Origin: RGIG2945 sp045540355
Lineage (GTDB): Bacteria; Bacillota; Clostridia; Oscillospirales; Acutalibacteraceae
Reading direction: 5' to 3'
NCBI GenBank assembly: GCA_045540355.1
Contig: JAZQHB010000082.1
Coordinates: 1 to 64,000 of the forward strand
DNA: 64,000 bases
Under the pieces are notes generated by a model. The model was not told the DNA's origin, ran no database searches, and saw only the letters and a program-made list of their open reading frames with translations. The position numbers were made by a program, and so were the translations under genes. Positions 9,701 to 16,967 of this stretch are shown here, piece by piece (the first letter of the stretch is position 1; each line of letters starts with the position of its first letter).

Positions 9701-9785
9701 CCGCAAAATAATCATATTCTGCACCTCTGCCTATAACTATAGGACCGGAGCCAATAACCAATATTTTTTTTATTGAATCATACAT
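6777..9785 (-). CDS. carB: Divergent CarB-like protein with both ATP-grasp sites degenerate
   Basis: A 1002-residue homologue of carbamoyl-phosphate synthetase large subunit (usually about 1,060-1,075). The overall order is kept: first ATP-grasp half, oligomerisation domain (VDTCAAEFDAENPY near residue 525), second half, and a well-conserved C-terminal MGS-like allosteric domain. Catalytic positions are not kept. In the first half the glycine-rich loop reads GGTFAD, the Gln in NVQFA is Arg (CNVRFAL), and the usual EVNPRVSRSSAL reads GVSLGLGRSSAL, losing Glu, Asn and Arg. In the second half about 60 residues carrying the RPSYVLGG region are missing and EVNPRASR reads GLTNNNAR. I predict no carbamoyl-phosphate synthesis. 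The frame is intact, overlaps carA by eight bases and is coupled to pyrK. Confidence 0.9.
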   Translation of the reverse strand: MYDSIKKILVIGSGPIVIGRGAEYDYFAVSACRALKQEGKQTVLVNSNPVSVSTDTDYADSVYIEPLSADMIKKIIIAEKPDGLLATVGSLEALEIAVELAQNGFLKKNNVELLGLDPKAITSVQDRLSFKKTMTKIGENVVAAKVVNKTSAAIDFANEIGLPVIVRPAYKLGGTFADFCYNEEELIESTEKGLGISLIHQVMIEKCISGWKEIEFEVIRDCKGNCISVSSLENIDPVGIHTGDSIIVIPAQTLTDSEAKMLRASALNIISSLDVVGSCNVRFALKPDGTEFAVIGVSLGLGRSSALVSKATGYPIPFVAAKVAIGLTLDQIKNEITNCTTACSEPAIDYCAVKFPKWSFENFADVNRQLGVSMQATGQTLSIGTSFELAFMKGICSIDSTLDTPSLPRLKSVSDDKLLEEIKFSSNERIFMVYEAISRGISFDRIYGLTSIDFCFLSKLKNISDMEKEISKNCNADTYYRAKSMGFTDTAVERLSGKSIEKTLGSCYKMVDTCAAEFDAENPYFYSAFDDDNEAEILEKQDNREKILVIGSGPSVVGYGNEHDYCNIHVLKQIKKSSYKSLFLNNNPDAVSTSYEFSDRLFFDPAIDSDIENLIASEKPTAIFTQFSGSRFFQITNKLLDNEYNVLGLNKKIMQVIGSKERLAELLDKLNIRHSVGQRTLGKVLQADIISDSDDVLIPGVTEHIEKADVHYGDAISICPPLSLLDKHYDEIYLIAKKIATELNLKGLLGLQLSIYDNFIYVIGLTNNNARAIPHTSKTTGVNTVEIAVRCMLGEKLSDIGCGTGIRYKNGMVAVRVPVFSFDKLEGADTQLGLKMKSTGEVLALADTFDDALLKAVTSAGMRVKRSGNVLLTVTDSDKQDLISVADKFSQLGFRLHATAGTARMLNFNMVPTNAVRKIHEGTPNTMDLVNNNLLAYVISTSGKKEENLTDDTLIRRQALKKHIPVFTTVDSAEVFVRCLTNNKSIEDIEPVNVASGKSEEV

Positions 9786-10878
9786 CGGTTAAAGCCTCCT
9801 CTAAAAAATCAATAAATTTATCGAAATACCAAGCAGTGTCCTGATAACCTTTACCGTCAACAGGATTAAACTGCAAAGATATAATTTTCTTATCAAAATA
9901 TTCTATACCCTCTACAGTACCATCGTTAACATTAACCGCAGTAACTTTAGCCGCTGTAAAATCAATACTTTCACCTGATACCGCATAGCCGTGATTTTGT
10001 GTAGTCACCATCAATTTTGAAGTATCGAGACATTTTACAGGCTGATTTGAACCCCTGTGACCTCGTGACATTTTTTCTATTTTTGCACCTGTTGCAAGTG
10101 CCAACATCTGATGTCCGAGACCAACCGCCATTATCGGTAAGTCGGAATTGTAAAATTTCTTAATTTCTTCAACCAATTCAATATCATCATCGGGGTCCCC
10201 GGGACCATCCGGCAGAATTATTCCGTCAAATTCATCCTTAAGTACATTTTCAGCTTTTGTAAAGGCAGGATAAATCTTAAGGTCACAACCTCTGTCAAGA
10301 TAGGGTTTCATTGCCGATTCAGGATAACCGTAATCCATAACTGCCAAAGTATATTTATGTTCTTCGCTTTCCAAAGTGTAAGGTTCTTTTGTCGTTACTG
10401 TGGCTACCGCACCACTAATCGAATAATTGTTAATATCATCGATCAGCTTGTCAAAATCATCAAGAGAATCAGTAATTGCCCCCTTGAAGTAGCCTTTATC
10501 GCGAAGAACTCTTGTAAGTTTTCTTGTATCTATTCCGCAAATACCGATGACATTACGCGATTTGAGATAAGTGCTTAATGTTGCGGTATTATCGTCACCG
10601 ATTGTAGATGCAGAATCAAACCATTCCCTTACGATGTAACCGTTAGCCATAACACTTTCGTCAGATTCACTCTCAACTCTGTTACTTACCAACGGATAAG
10701 TCTGAGCAACAATCTGTCCGTAATATGTCGGGTCACTTAACAATTCCTGATACGACGAGGAACAAGTATTAAAAACAACCTCTCCAATGGCCGTACCCTC
10801 TGCACCCATGGAATAACCCCTGAATACCGTTCGATCAGCCAAAACGAGGTATGCGATTTTTGATTTTCGGTTGTTCAT
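9778..10878 (-). CDS. carA: Divergent CarA-like protein lacking the glutaminase triad
   Basis: A 366-residue homologue of carbamoyl-phosphate synthetase small subunit, with the CarA N-terminal domain (GAEGTAIGEVVFNT near residue 25) and a class I amidotransferase domain. The nucleophile elbow, usually GICLGHQ, reads AVGLGHQ, so the Cys is Gly. The usual QFHPEA reads QFNPVD, so the catalytic His and Glu are also replaced. Other family landmarks (DGPGDP, RGHRGSNQPV, TQNHGYAV, NDGTVEG) remain. It should bind its partner but not hydrolyse glutamine. The ATG is preceded by GGGAG; the gene ends eight bases inside carB. A 13-bp hairpin separates it from pyrF. Confidence 0.92.
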   Translation of the reverse strand: MNNRKSKIAYLVLADRTVFRGYSMGAEGTAIGEVVFNTCSSSYQELLSDPTYYGQIVAQTYPLVSNRVESESDESVMANGYIVREWFDSASTIGDDNTATLSTYLKSRNVIGICGIDTRKLTRVLRDKGYFKGAITDSLDDFDKLIDDINNYSISGAVATVTTKEPYTLESEEHKYTLAVMDYGYPESAMKPYLDRGCDLKIYPAFTKAENVLKDEFDGIILPDGPGDPDDDIELVEEIKKFYNSDLPIMAVGLGHQMLALATGAKIEKMSRGHRGSNQPVKCLDTSKLMVTTQNHGYAVSGESIDFTAAKVTAVNVNDGTVEGIEYFDKKIISLQFNPVDGKGYQDTAWYFDKFIDFLEEALTDV

Positions 10879-10906
10879 AAAGCTTTGCTCCCTATTTAGA
10901 ATTACA

Positions 10907-10939
10907 AAATTGCCCTTGTTTAACCCACAAGGGCAATTT
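10907..10939 (-). terminator. Strong hairpin between pyrF and carA, attenuator-like
   Basis: A perfect 13-bp inverted repeat (10907-10919 with 10927-10939) with a seven-base loop fills most of the 68-base gap between pyrF and carA. On the minus strand the 3' arm ends in ATTTTG rather than a long T-run, so it may be a weak terminator, a processing site or an mRNA stabiliser. It marks a point where carA-carB expression could be set apart from pyrC-pyrF. Confidence 0.55.
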
Positions 10940-10946
10940 CAATGAA

Positions 10947-11876
10947 TTAAAACTTGGGTAAATACTGCGTAATATCATCACGCATTCTGATAGCTTCTGC
11001 TCTCGCTGCCTCAGCAAAATCTTTTTCGTCATAGTTATTCTTTTTGTAAGCACACATGATTGAACGAGAAGCATTAACTATTGCACCAAGACCTTTTTCA
11101 TCAAAAGCACCTGCTATATCCTGACCGCCTGCACCCTGAGCACCATAACCGGGAACAAGGAAGAATATTTTCGGGAAAGCAGCTCTTAATTCAGACAACT
11201 GTTTCGGATAAGTTGCACCTACAACTGCACCTATGCCCGTGTAGCCATACTTGCCCTGTAAGCTCTCTCCCCATTTTTCGCACATTGTGCCCATCTGGTA
11301 ATAAATAGAAGTGTCCTCTTCTTTTAAAAGCTTATCCTGCAACTCACCTGAAGACGGATTTGAAGTCTTAACAAGAACAAATATACCTTTATCAAACTTG
11401 TTGCAAACATCAAGCAACGGTGCTATTGTATCTGTTCCGAGGTATCCGTTAACGGTTAATGCGTCACCGTCAAAAGGTGCAACCTCTTTTTCACCAATCT
11501 TAATTTTGCCAAGGTGACCCGAAGCGTAAGCTTCCATTGTGCTGCCTATATCATTTCTTTTGCCGTCCGTAATCACAAACATACCCTTTGAATGAGCATA
11601 TTCGATTGTTTCAGCAAGAGTTTTCATCCCTTGCCAACCGAGTAATTCATAATATGCACACTGCGGTTTAATCGCCGGCACAACATCATAAAGTGCATCA
11701 ATCAGACCTTTATTAAACTCAAGCATAGCTGCTGCTGCACCTTCAAGAGTTTCACCGTGCTTTGCAAAATTCTTTTCTTTGATAAATTCGGGGATATATT
11801 CGAGCTTTGCATCAAGACCTGCTACGGTCGGATTTTTCGTTTTAATAATACCTTCAATCAATCTATCAAGTGACAT
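10947..11876 (-). CDS. pyrF: Orotidine 5'-phosphate decarboxylase, type 2
   Basis: A 309-residue TIM-barrel enzyme that converts OMP to UMP, the last step of the pathway. It belongs to the longer type 2 group. The catalytic DGKRNDIGST motif is near residue 104, with GLDAKLEY near 20, KPQCAYYE near 70 and LVPGYGAQGAG near 240. It lies 18 bases after pyrC and before a hairpin and carA. Residues expected for activity are present. Confidence 0.96.
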   Translation of the reverse strand: MSLDRLIEGIIKTKNPTVAGLDAKLEYIPEFIKEKNFAKHGETLEGAAAAMLEFNKGLIDALYDVVPAIKPQCAYYELLGWQGMKTLAETIEYAHSKGMFVITDGKRNDIGSTMEAYASGHLGKIKIGEKEVAPFDGDALTVNGYLGTDTIAPLLDVCNKFDKGIFVLVKTSNPSSGELQDKLLKEEDTSIYYQMGTMCEKWGESLQGKYGYTGIGAVVGATYPKQLSELRAAFPKIFFLVPGYGAQGAGGQDIAGAFDEKGLGAIVNASRSIMCAYKKNNYDEKDFAEAARAEAIRMRDDITQYLPKF

Positions 11877-11894
11877 AATAAATTCCTTTCATTT

Positions 11895-13106
11895 TTAATC
11901 TTTATATACTTGTTTTCCACCACAGAATGTATACTTAACTTTACCTTTCAGCTTTTTGTTTTTAAAAGGTGAATTTGTTGATTTTCCGTGGAATTTATCA
12001 ACATCAACAATATAAGCCTCATTGGGATCAAAAATCACTAAATCAGCTACATTTCCAACCTTAATGCCATTATCAATTCTGAGTATTCTCGCGGGTGCGG
12101 TACTCAATTTTTCAATAAGCTTATAATATGTGATGCGTGAAGCATCAACAAGATTTGTTACCGAAGCCGACAACAGCGTTTCCATACCTATACCGCCGCA
12201 CGGTGCAGTTTTTATATCTGCTTTCTCTTCTTTCGTGTGTGGAGCATGGTCAGTAGAAATAACATCTATCGTACCGTCTGCGATTGCTTCAATAATAGCC
12301 TTGACATCTTCCTCATTCCTTATCGGAGGATTGATTTTAAAATCAGGGTCATCACCCGCATCAGCTCTTGTAAAAGAAAAATAATGAGGACAAGTCTCAG
12401 CGGTTATGTTATTACAGATTTTTTTAGCAGCTCTGACTAATTCAACCGAAAAAGCGGTGCTGACATGGCATATATGCATACGAACACCGGTTGATACAGC
12501 AAGTGCAATATCTCTCGCTGTGCCAACATCCTCAGCAGCGTTAGGATAACCTGAAGCAAGCAGTGACATATCTTCACAATGGTCAAGAATGATGCCGTCA
12601 AGCTCTTTAACTTTACACATAGCCTGCATCATTTTCTCAGAAGAACAAACCGGTTTTCCGTCATCTGAAAAAGCGGCAGCTCCGACCTGAGCCATTTCTT
12701 CAAAATCAACAAGCTTGTCTGTTCCGAGACCTTTGCTGATTGCACTAACCGGAAGCACATGTGCATCAGCGGATTTCGCCTTTTCTTTTATATAGGACAC
12801 AACTTCGGGTGAATCTGTGCACGGATTCGTGTTAGGCATCGCAAGAACGGTTGTTACACCTCCTGCTGCAGCCGCTTTACAACCTGAAATTATATCCTCT
12901 TTGTGAGTAAACCCGGGATCTCTCAGATGAACATGCATATCGATAAATCCCGGTGCTGCAATCAAACCCTCAGCATCCACTTCAATATAGGAAAGCTCTT
13001 CTGAAAAATCCGAAAATCTACCCCCTGATATATAAATATCTCTGACTTCATCAAGTTTTTGCGAAGGGTCAATTACCCTCGCATTTTTAATTTTGTAATT
13101 ATTCAT
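11895..13106 (-). CDS. pyrC: Dihydroorotase, class I
   Basis: A 403-residue amidohydrolase forming dihydroorotate from carbamoyl-aspartate. Metal and substrate motifs are visible: DMHVHLRDPG near residue 56, AMPNTNP near 87, LDHCED near 172, HICHVST near 211, and the catalytic Asp in STDHAPHTKEE near 285. The ATG at 13106 overlaps the stop codon of the upstream penicillin-binding protein (TGATG), and its GGAGG is encoded in the final codons of that gene, so translation is coupled. An earlier ATG eight codons upstream lacks a ribosome-binding site. Confidence 0.96.
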   Translation of the reverse strand: MNNYKIKNARVIDPSQKLDEVRDIYISGGRFSDFSEELSYIEVDAEGLIAAPGFIDMHVHLRDPGFTHKEDIISGCKAAAAGGVTTVLAMPNTNPCTDSPEVVSYIKEKAKSADAHVLPVSAISKGLGTDKLVDFEEMAQVGAAAFSDDGKPVCSSEKMMQAMCKVKELDGIILDHCEDMSLLASGYPNAAEDVGTARDIALAVSTGVRMHICHVSTAFSVELVRAAKKICNNITAETCPHYFSFTRADAGDDPDFKINPPIRNEEDVKAIIEAIADGTIDVISTDHAPHTKEEKADIKTAPCGGIGMETLLSASVTNLVDASRITYYKLIEKLSTAPARILRIDNGIKVGNVADLVIFDPNEAYIVDVDKFHGKSTNSPFKNKKLKGKVKYTFCGGKQVYKD

Positions 13107-15226
13107 CAATATCCTCCGCATGATGTGCAATAAGGTATGTTATCTGTTGTGTACCAACCCGTGCCGCCTCTCGGACAATAACTGCCTGCTACAAGACCTG
13201 TATTCGCACAGTAGGACAACTGCTTTGAGTATTCACTCTTTTCAAATTCTTTGCGTTCTAACGGAGCATGAACTCTGTTCATAACTTCTTTGAATATTTT
13301 ACCTGCAGGATTTCCGGATGCCCATATCCGTTTCGGCATATCGTAGCCATACCATACCGCTGCACAATAATATGGTGTTCCGCCATTAAACCATCTGTCC
13401 TTACTGTCATCGGTAGTACCTGTTTTTGCGAAAGTCGGCATCTTGTTCAAGTCGTAGCTTGCACCTGTACCGCCTGACTTCACGACAGTCTTAAGAAGCT
13501 CGACCATAACATCTGCGGTACCTTCCGATAACACTCTTTCGCCTTTTTTGTCATCAGTAAGGATAGTTTCGGAGCCGTCAGCATTTGTAATCAAAGTATA
13601 CGGTTTGGGATCTCTGTAAATACCGCCTGAACCGAATGTTGCAAAAGCCGATGCCATATCGACGGTTGTCATACCATAAGTCATTGCACCGATTGAGAGC
13701 GGAGCCAGGTCATTATCTCGAACCGGATCAACATCTGACATGTGGAATTTGTTGACGAGGTAATCCATAGAAGTGTTAACGGTTAATTTTTCATTGATAA
13801 TTCTTGCCGGGACGGTATTTAACGATAACGCTAATGCCCTTTGAACGGTTACATTAGAACCGGAACCGTAGGAGCCGTCGGCGTTGTGCGGGAACAAATT
13901 TCCACCGTATCTGAAAGCATAATTCTTAATATATGTTGACCAGGTTATAAGACCCTCATTTATAGCAGGTGCGTAAGTTGCAAGCGGTTTGATTGTAGAA
14001 CCGGGCTGTCTTGGTGAATCATAAGCTCTGTTAAGACCTCTGTTTGTAGTTTTTTTACCTGCACCGCCGACAATACCAACAACATGACCTTCATAGTCAA
14101 CAATGGTCATTGCAGCCTGAACTGCGGGATTTTCTTTTGTGTCAGCTTCATAAGGGAATGTAATCCTGTTTTCAAATACATCCTCCATAATTCCTTGAAT
14201 TCTCATATCAAGAGTTGTATAGATTCTGAGACCTCCGTAATAAAGCGTTTCAACCGCTTCTTTCTGGCTCATATCTTTTTCAGCTATAAGGTCGTCAACA
14301 ACCTTTGAAATGACAAAATCAACGAAGTAGCTTTGAATTTCACCGTTTGTTTCAATCTCAGCTTCTGTATTGTTACTATCGTCATCATCTGCAACGAATT
14401 GAATAGGATGGTTGACCGCTTCAATATATTCCTCAACGGAAATCATACCTTGCTCAAGCATCTGTTTGATACAATAAAGCTGACGCTCTCTGTTATCTTT
14501 AGGATTGATTAACGGATCAAATTCATACGGAGATTTTGTAATGGCTGCCAGACAAGCAGACTCAGCAATATTGAGATCTGCAACTGCTTTATCAAAATAC
14601 TTTTCAGACGCAGTTTTTACGCCGTAGCAACCCGAACCAAGATATATTGTGTTCAAATATGCTTCAAGTATTGCATCTTTGCTGTAGTTCTTTTCAAGAT
14701 TGAGTGCTGTCAAAATCTCGTTAAATTTTCTGACATAAGTTACATCTCTTTCATCAGTAACATTCTTGATAAGCTGCTGGGTAATGGTTGAACCGCCTTG
14801 TCCCTCATTATCGGGAACAATCATAACTGAAATCGTTCTTCTCCAGTCAACACCGCTGTGTTCTCTGAAACGCTTATCTTCTATTGCAACAAAAGCATTC
14901 TGCACATTCTTGGAAGTTTTATTAAAATCGATCCACTCACGATTTACTTCACTTTTAAGTCTGAGAAGTTCAACTTGCTTTCCCTCTTCATCATTTGCGT
15001 AAATGATTGAAGTCTGACGCTGATTTTTTCTCGCATCAGCAAGGTCAATCTGCTTCTCACCATTAACAATCATAACCACATTAGTTATCATATAACCACC
15101 AATTATGCAAGCAGTTGCAAAACCGATGATCATTGCAGAAAGGGCTAAAATAAAAATGCCTTTAAAAAAGGATTTTATCGGTGATCGTTTCTTTTCTTTA
15201 TTTCTGTTTAACTTGTTTTTACTCAT
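13106..15226 (-). CDS. Class A penicillin-binding protein (PBP1A-type)
   Basis: A 706-residue bifunctional peptidoglycan synthase. A basic cytoplasmic N-terminus and one transmembrane segment (about residues 25-55) precede a GT51 glycosyltransferase domain with EDKRFREHSGVDW near residue 114 and GGSTITQQLIKN near 145. The transpeptidase domain has the SxxK serine in RQPGSTIKPL, an SLN motif, and the KTGTTDDSKDRWF box near residue 625. The C-terminus is Cys-rich (CANTG, CTSCGG). The ATG at 15226 is ten bases after AGGAGG; an ATG three codons upstream is too close. It is the first gene of the unit that continues into pyrC. Confidence 0.93.
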   Translation of the reverse strand: MSKNKLNRNKEKKRSPIKSFFKGIFILALSAMIIGFATACIIGGYMITNVVMIVNGEKQIDLADARKNQRQTSIIYANDEEGKQVELLRLKSEVNREWIDFNKTSKNVQNAFVAIEDKRFREHSGVDWRRTISVMIVPDNEGQGGSTITQQLIKNVTDERDVTYVRKFNEILTALNLEKNYSKDAILEAYLNTIYLGSGCYGVKTASEKYFDKAVADLNIAESACLAAITKSPYEFDPLINPKDNRERQLYCIKQMLEQGMISVEEYIEAVNHPIQFVADDDDSNNTEAEIETNGEIQSYFVDFVISKVVDDLIAEKDMSQKEAVETLYYGGLRIYTTLDMRIQGIMEDVFENRITFPYEADTKENPAVQAAMTIVDYEGHVVGIVGGAGKKTTNRGLNRAYDSPRQPGSTIKPLATYAPAINEGLITWSTYIKNYAFRYGGNLFPHNADGSYGSGSNVTVQRALALSLNTVPARIINEKLTVNTSMDYLVNKFHMSDVDPVRDNDLAPLSIGAMTYGMTTVDMASAFATFGSGGIYRDPKPYTLITNADGSETILTDDKKGERVLSEGTADVMVELLKTVVKSGGTGASYDLNKMPTFAKTGTTDDSKDRWFNGGTPYYCAAVWYGYDMPKRIWASGNPAGKIFKEVMNRVHAPLERKEFEKSEYSKQLSYCANTGLVAGSYCPRGGTGWYTTDNIPYCTSCGGY

Positions 15227-15379
15227 AAGAAACATACCTCCTTACAGACCCTAACATTATAACATATTTTTTCTGATTTGTTTATCCTTTTTTCAAAAAA
15301 AATTCGGTTTTTTAAATTTTTTTCAGTATATCTTAATTTTTTTTGCAAAAAATAACAAAAAACTCGGAGTTGATATAAT

Positions 15380-15688
15380 TTGAAAAACTTTTTTACTGCA
15401 TTTTGCGTTACTGCAACAATAGTTTTCTCTATTATTGCAGTATTCTTTTCCACGCAAAAAGAAACAAATATATCTACTGACAATATGACGAAACATACTG
15501 TTCAATATAAAATCTCAGACCATAGCGGAAAGCTTGCGGTTTTCAAGAACAACTCAGATATTCCGATTAAGATTTACAATATTTATTTAGAAAACCTGCC
15601 TGCAACTGACAGAAAAGAAATAATTAAAGGCATCACCTGCGAAGATGATGCCGAGTTACAAAGGTTGATTGAGGATTATACAAGTTAA
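15380..15688 (+). CDS. Small exported or anchored protein resembling the BofC C-terminal domain
   Basis: A 102-residue protein with an N-terminal hydrophobic segment (about residues 5-25) and a short extracytoplasmic domain. The stretch from KLAVFKNN through LPATDRKEIIKGI to ELQRLIEDY resembles a short domain common in Clostridia and annotated as BofC-C-like. It starts with TTG at 15380, with GGAG about ten bases upstream. It is divergent from the penicillin-binding protein gene and convergent with dacF. A sporulation or envelope role is a guess from family and neighbours. Confidence 0.65.
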   Translation: MKNFFTAFCVTATIVFSIIAVFFSTQKETNISTDNMTKHTVQYKISDHSGKLAVFKNNSDIPIKIYNIYLENLPATDRKEIIKGITCEDDAELQRLIEDYTS

Positions 15689-15721
15689 GTGGTTTATATT
15701 TTCATGTTGTGTTGTGTTGAT

Positions 15722-16864
15722 TTATGAAATCGAGCATAACAGTCTTTTGAAAATTAAAGGAAAACTTATCCTTTTTACGCTTTCGGGTGCAATAAGATTT
15801 ATTGTTTCAAGTTTTTTTCCGTCCAGGCTGACGGTAACCGTACCGAGAATCTGACCTTTTTCGACGGGTGCTTCAACATCTAAAGCAAGAGAGATGTCCT
15901 GCTTTATTTTTTCTTCGTCAACACCTTTGATAAGTACGCTTTTGCTTTTATCGGTTATCGGTTTTATTTTATCCTTAACTCCATACAAAACATTGACATC
16001 GGCGAGAAGTTTTTTATCAACTTCGGGCGTGAACGATTTATAATTTGTAAAACCCCAATTCAACAAAGATTTTGCGGTGTTGAATCTGTCGTTACTGCTT
16101 TCGCTACCCAAGATAACTGCAACAAAATGTGTACCGTTTCGTTCAGCTGTTGCAGACAAACAATGACCCGCTTTTGCAGTAAATCCTGTTTTTAAACCGG
16201 TAGCACCTTTATAGAATCTTATAAGCTTATTTGTATTCACAAGCTCTGTTTTACCATCGCGAAGGCTATCCATCCAGGTTGTTGTATATTCTCTTATAAA
16301 AGGATACTTCATTACTTCTTTTGACATCAACGCTATATCATAGGCTGTTGTGTAGTGATTTTCCGCCGTATCATCAAGCCCAGTACAGTTCTCAAAATGT
16401 GTGTTTTTCATTCCGAGTTCATCTGCCCTTTGATTCATCAGTTCTACGAAAGCTTCCTCGCTTCCTGCCAAAAATTCCCCGAGGGCCGTGCAAGCATCAT
16501 TTGCACTACTCACACAAGTTGCCTTGAGTAATTCTTTTACAGTCATTGTTTCTCCCTCTTTTAGCCAAATCTGAGACCCTCCTTTAGCTGCGGCTTCAGG
16601 AGATGCCGTTACTTTTGTCGATGGAGAAATATCACCTCTGTTTATTGCTTCGCAGACCAAAAGAATCGGCATAATCTTTGTTACAGACGCAGGCGGTAGC
16701 TTTTGATTTTCATTGTACTTAAAAAGCACTTGACCGCTTGATACATCCATAAGCACTGCAGCTTTTGCTTTGATTTCTACGGGTTGTTTTTCATTCGCAA
16801 AAGCGGTAACCGACATACTAATCAGAATGATAACTGCAATAAATAACGATATAATTTTCTTCAC
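15722..16864 (-). CDS. dacF: Serine-type D-Ala-D-Ala carboxypeptidase, DacF/PBP5 type
   Basis: A 380-residue low-molecular-weight penicillin-binding protein that trims the terminal D-Ala of peptidoglycan stems. A signal peptide (about residues 1-23, VTAFANE) is followed by the S11 domain with SxxK in PASVTKIM near residue 60, SxN in SSANDAC near 118, and KTG in GLKTGFTAKAG near 223, then a PBP5-type C-terminal domain. It starts with GTG at 16864 after AGGAGGG. DacF-like enzymes act in forespore cortex assembly, but vegetative DacA-like use is equally possible from sequence. Confidence 0.87.
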   Translation of the reverse strand: MKKIISLFIAVIILISMSVTAFANEKQPVEIKAKAAVLMDVSSGQVLFKYNENQKLPPASVTKIMPILLVCEAINRGDISPSTKVTASPEAAAKGGSQIWLKEGETMTVKELLKATCVSSANDACTALGEFLAGSEEAFVELMNQRADELGMKNTHFENCTGLDDTAENHYTTAYDIALMSKEVMKYPFIREYTTTWMDSLRDGKTELVNTNKLIRFYKGATGLKTGFTAKAGHCLSATAERNGTHFVAVILGSESSNDRFNTAKSLLNWGFTNYKSFTPEVDKKLLADVNVLYGVKDKIKPITDKSKSVLIKGVDEEKIKQDISLALDVEAPVEKGQILGTVTVSLDGKKLETINLIAPESVKRISFPLIFKRLLCSIS

Positions 16865-16916
16865 ATAAATCCCTCCTGTTGAAATATATGCATAAAATTT
16901 AATTATTAAAACAAGA

Positions 16917-16945
16917 TTGCATAATAAGACGATTTAGTTTATAAT
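16917..16945 (+). promoter_or_regulatory. Sigma-A-type promoter for mtaB
   Basis: TTGCAT (16917-16922) and TATAAT (16940-16945) are separated by 17 bases and lie just upstream of the mtaB ribosome-binding site, implying a short leader. Confidence 0.7.
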
Positions 16946-16967
16946 ACCTATGAGCGAGGTGTTAAGA

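Noticed and set aside
6777..10878. Calling carA and carB pseudogenes
   Set aside because: Both frames are full length, overlap in the normal operon manner and keep many conserved motifs outside the active sites, so they look maintained and not decayed. They are listed as CDS with the missing residues noted.
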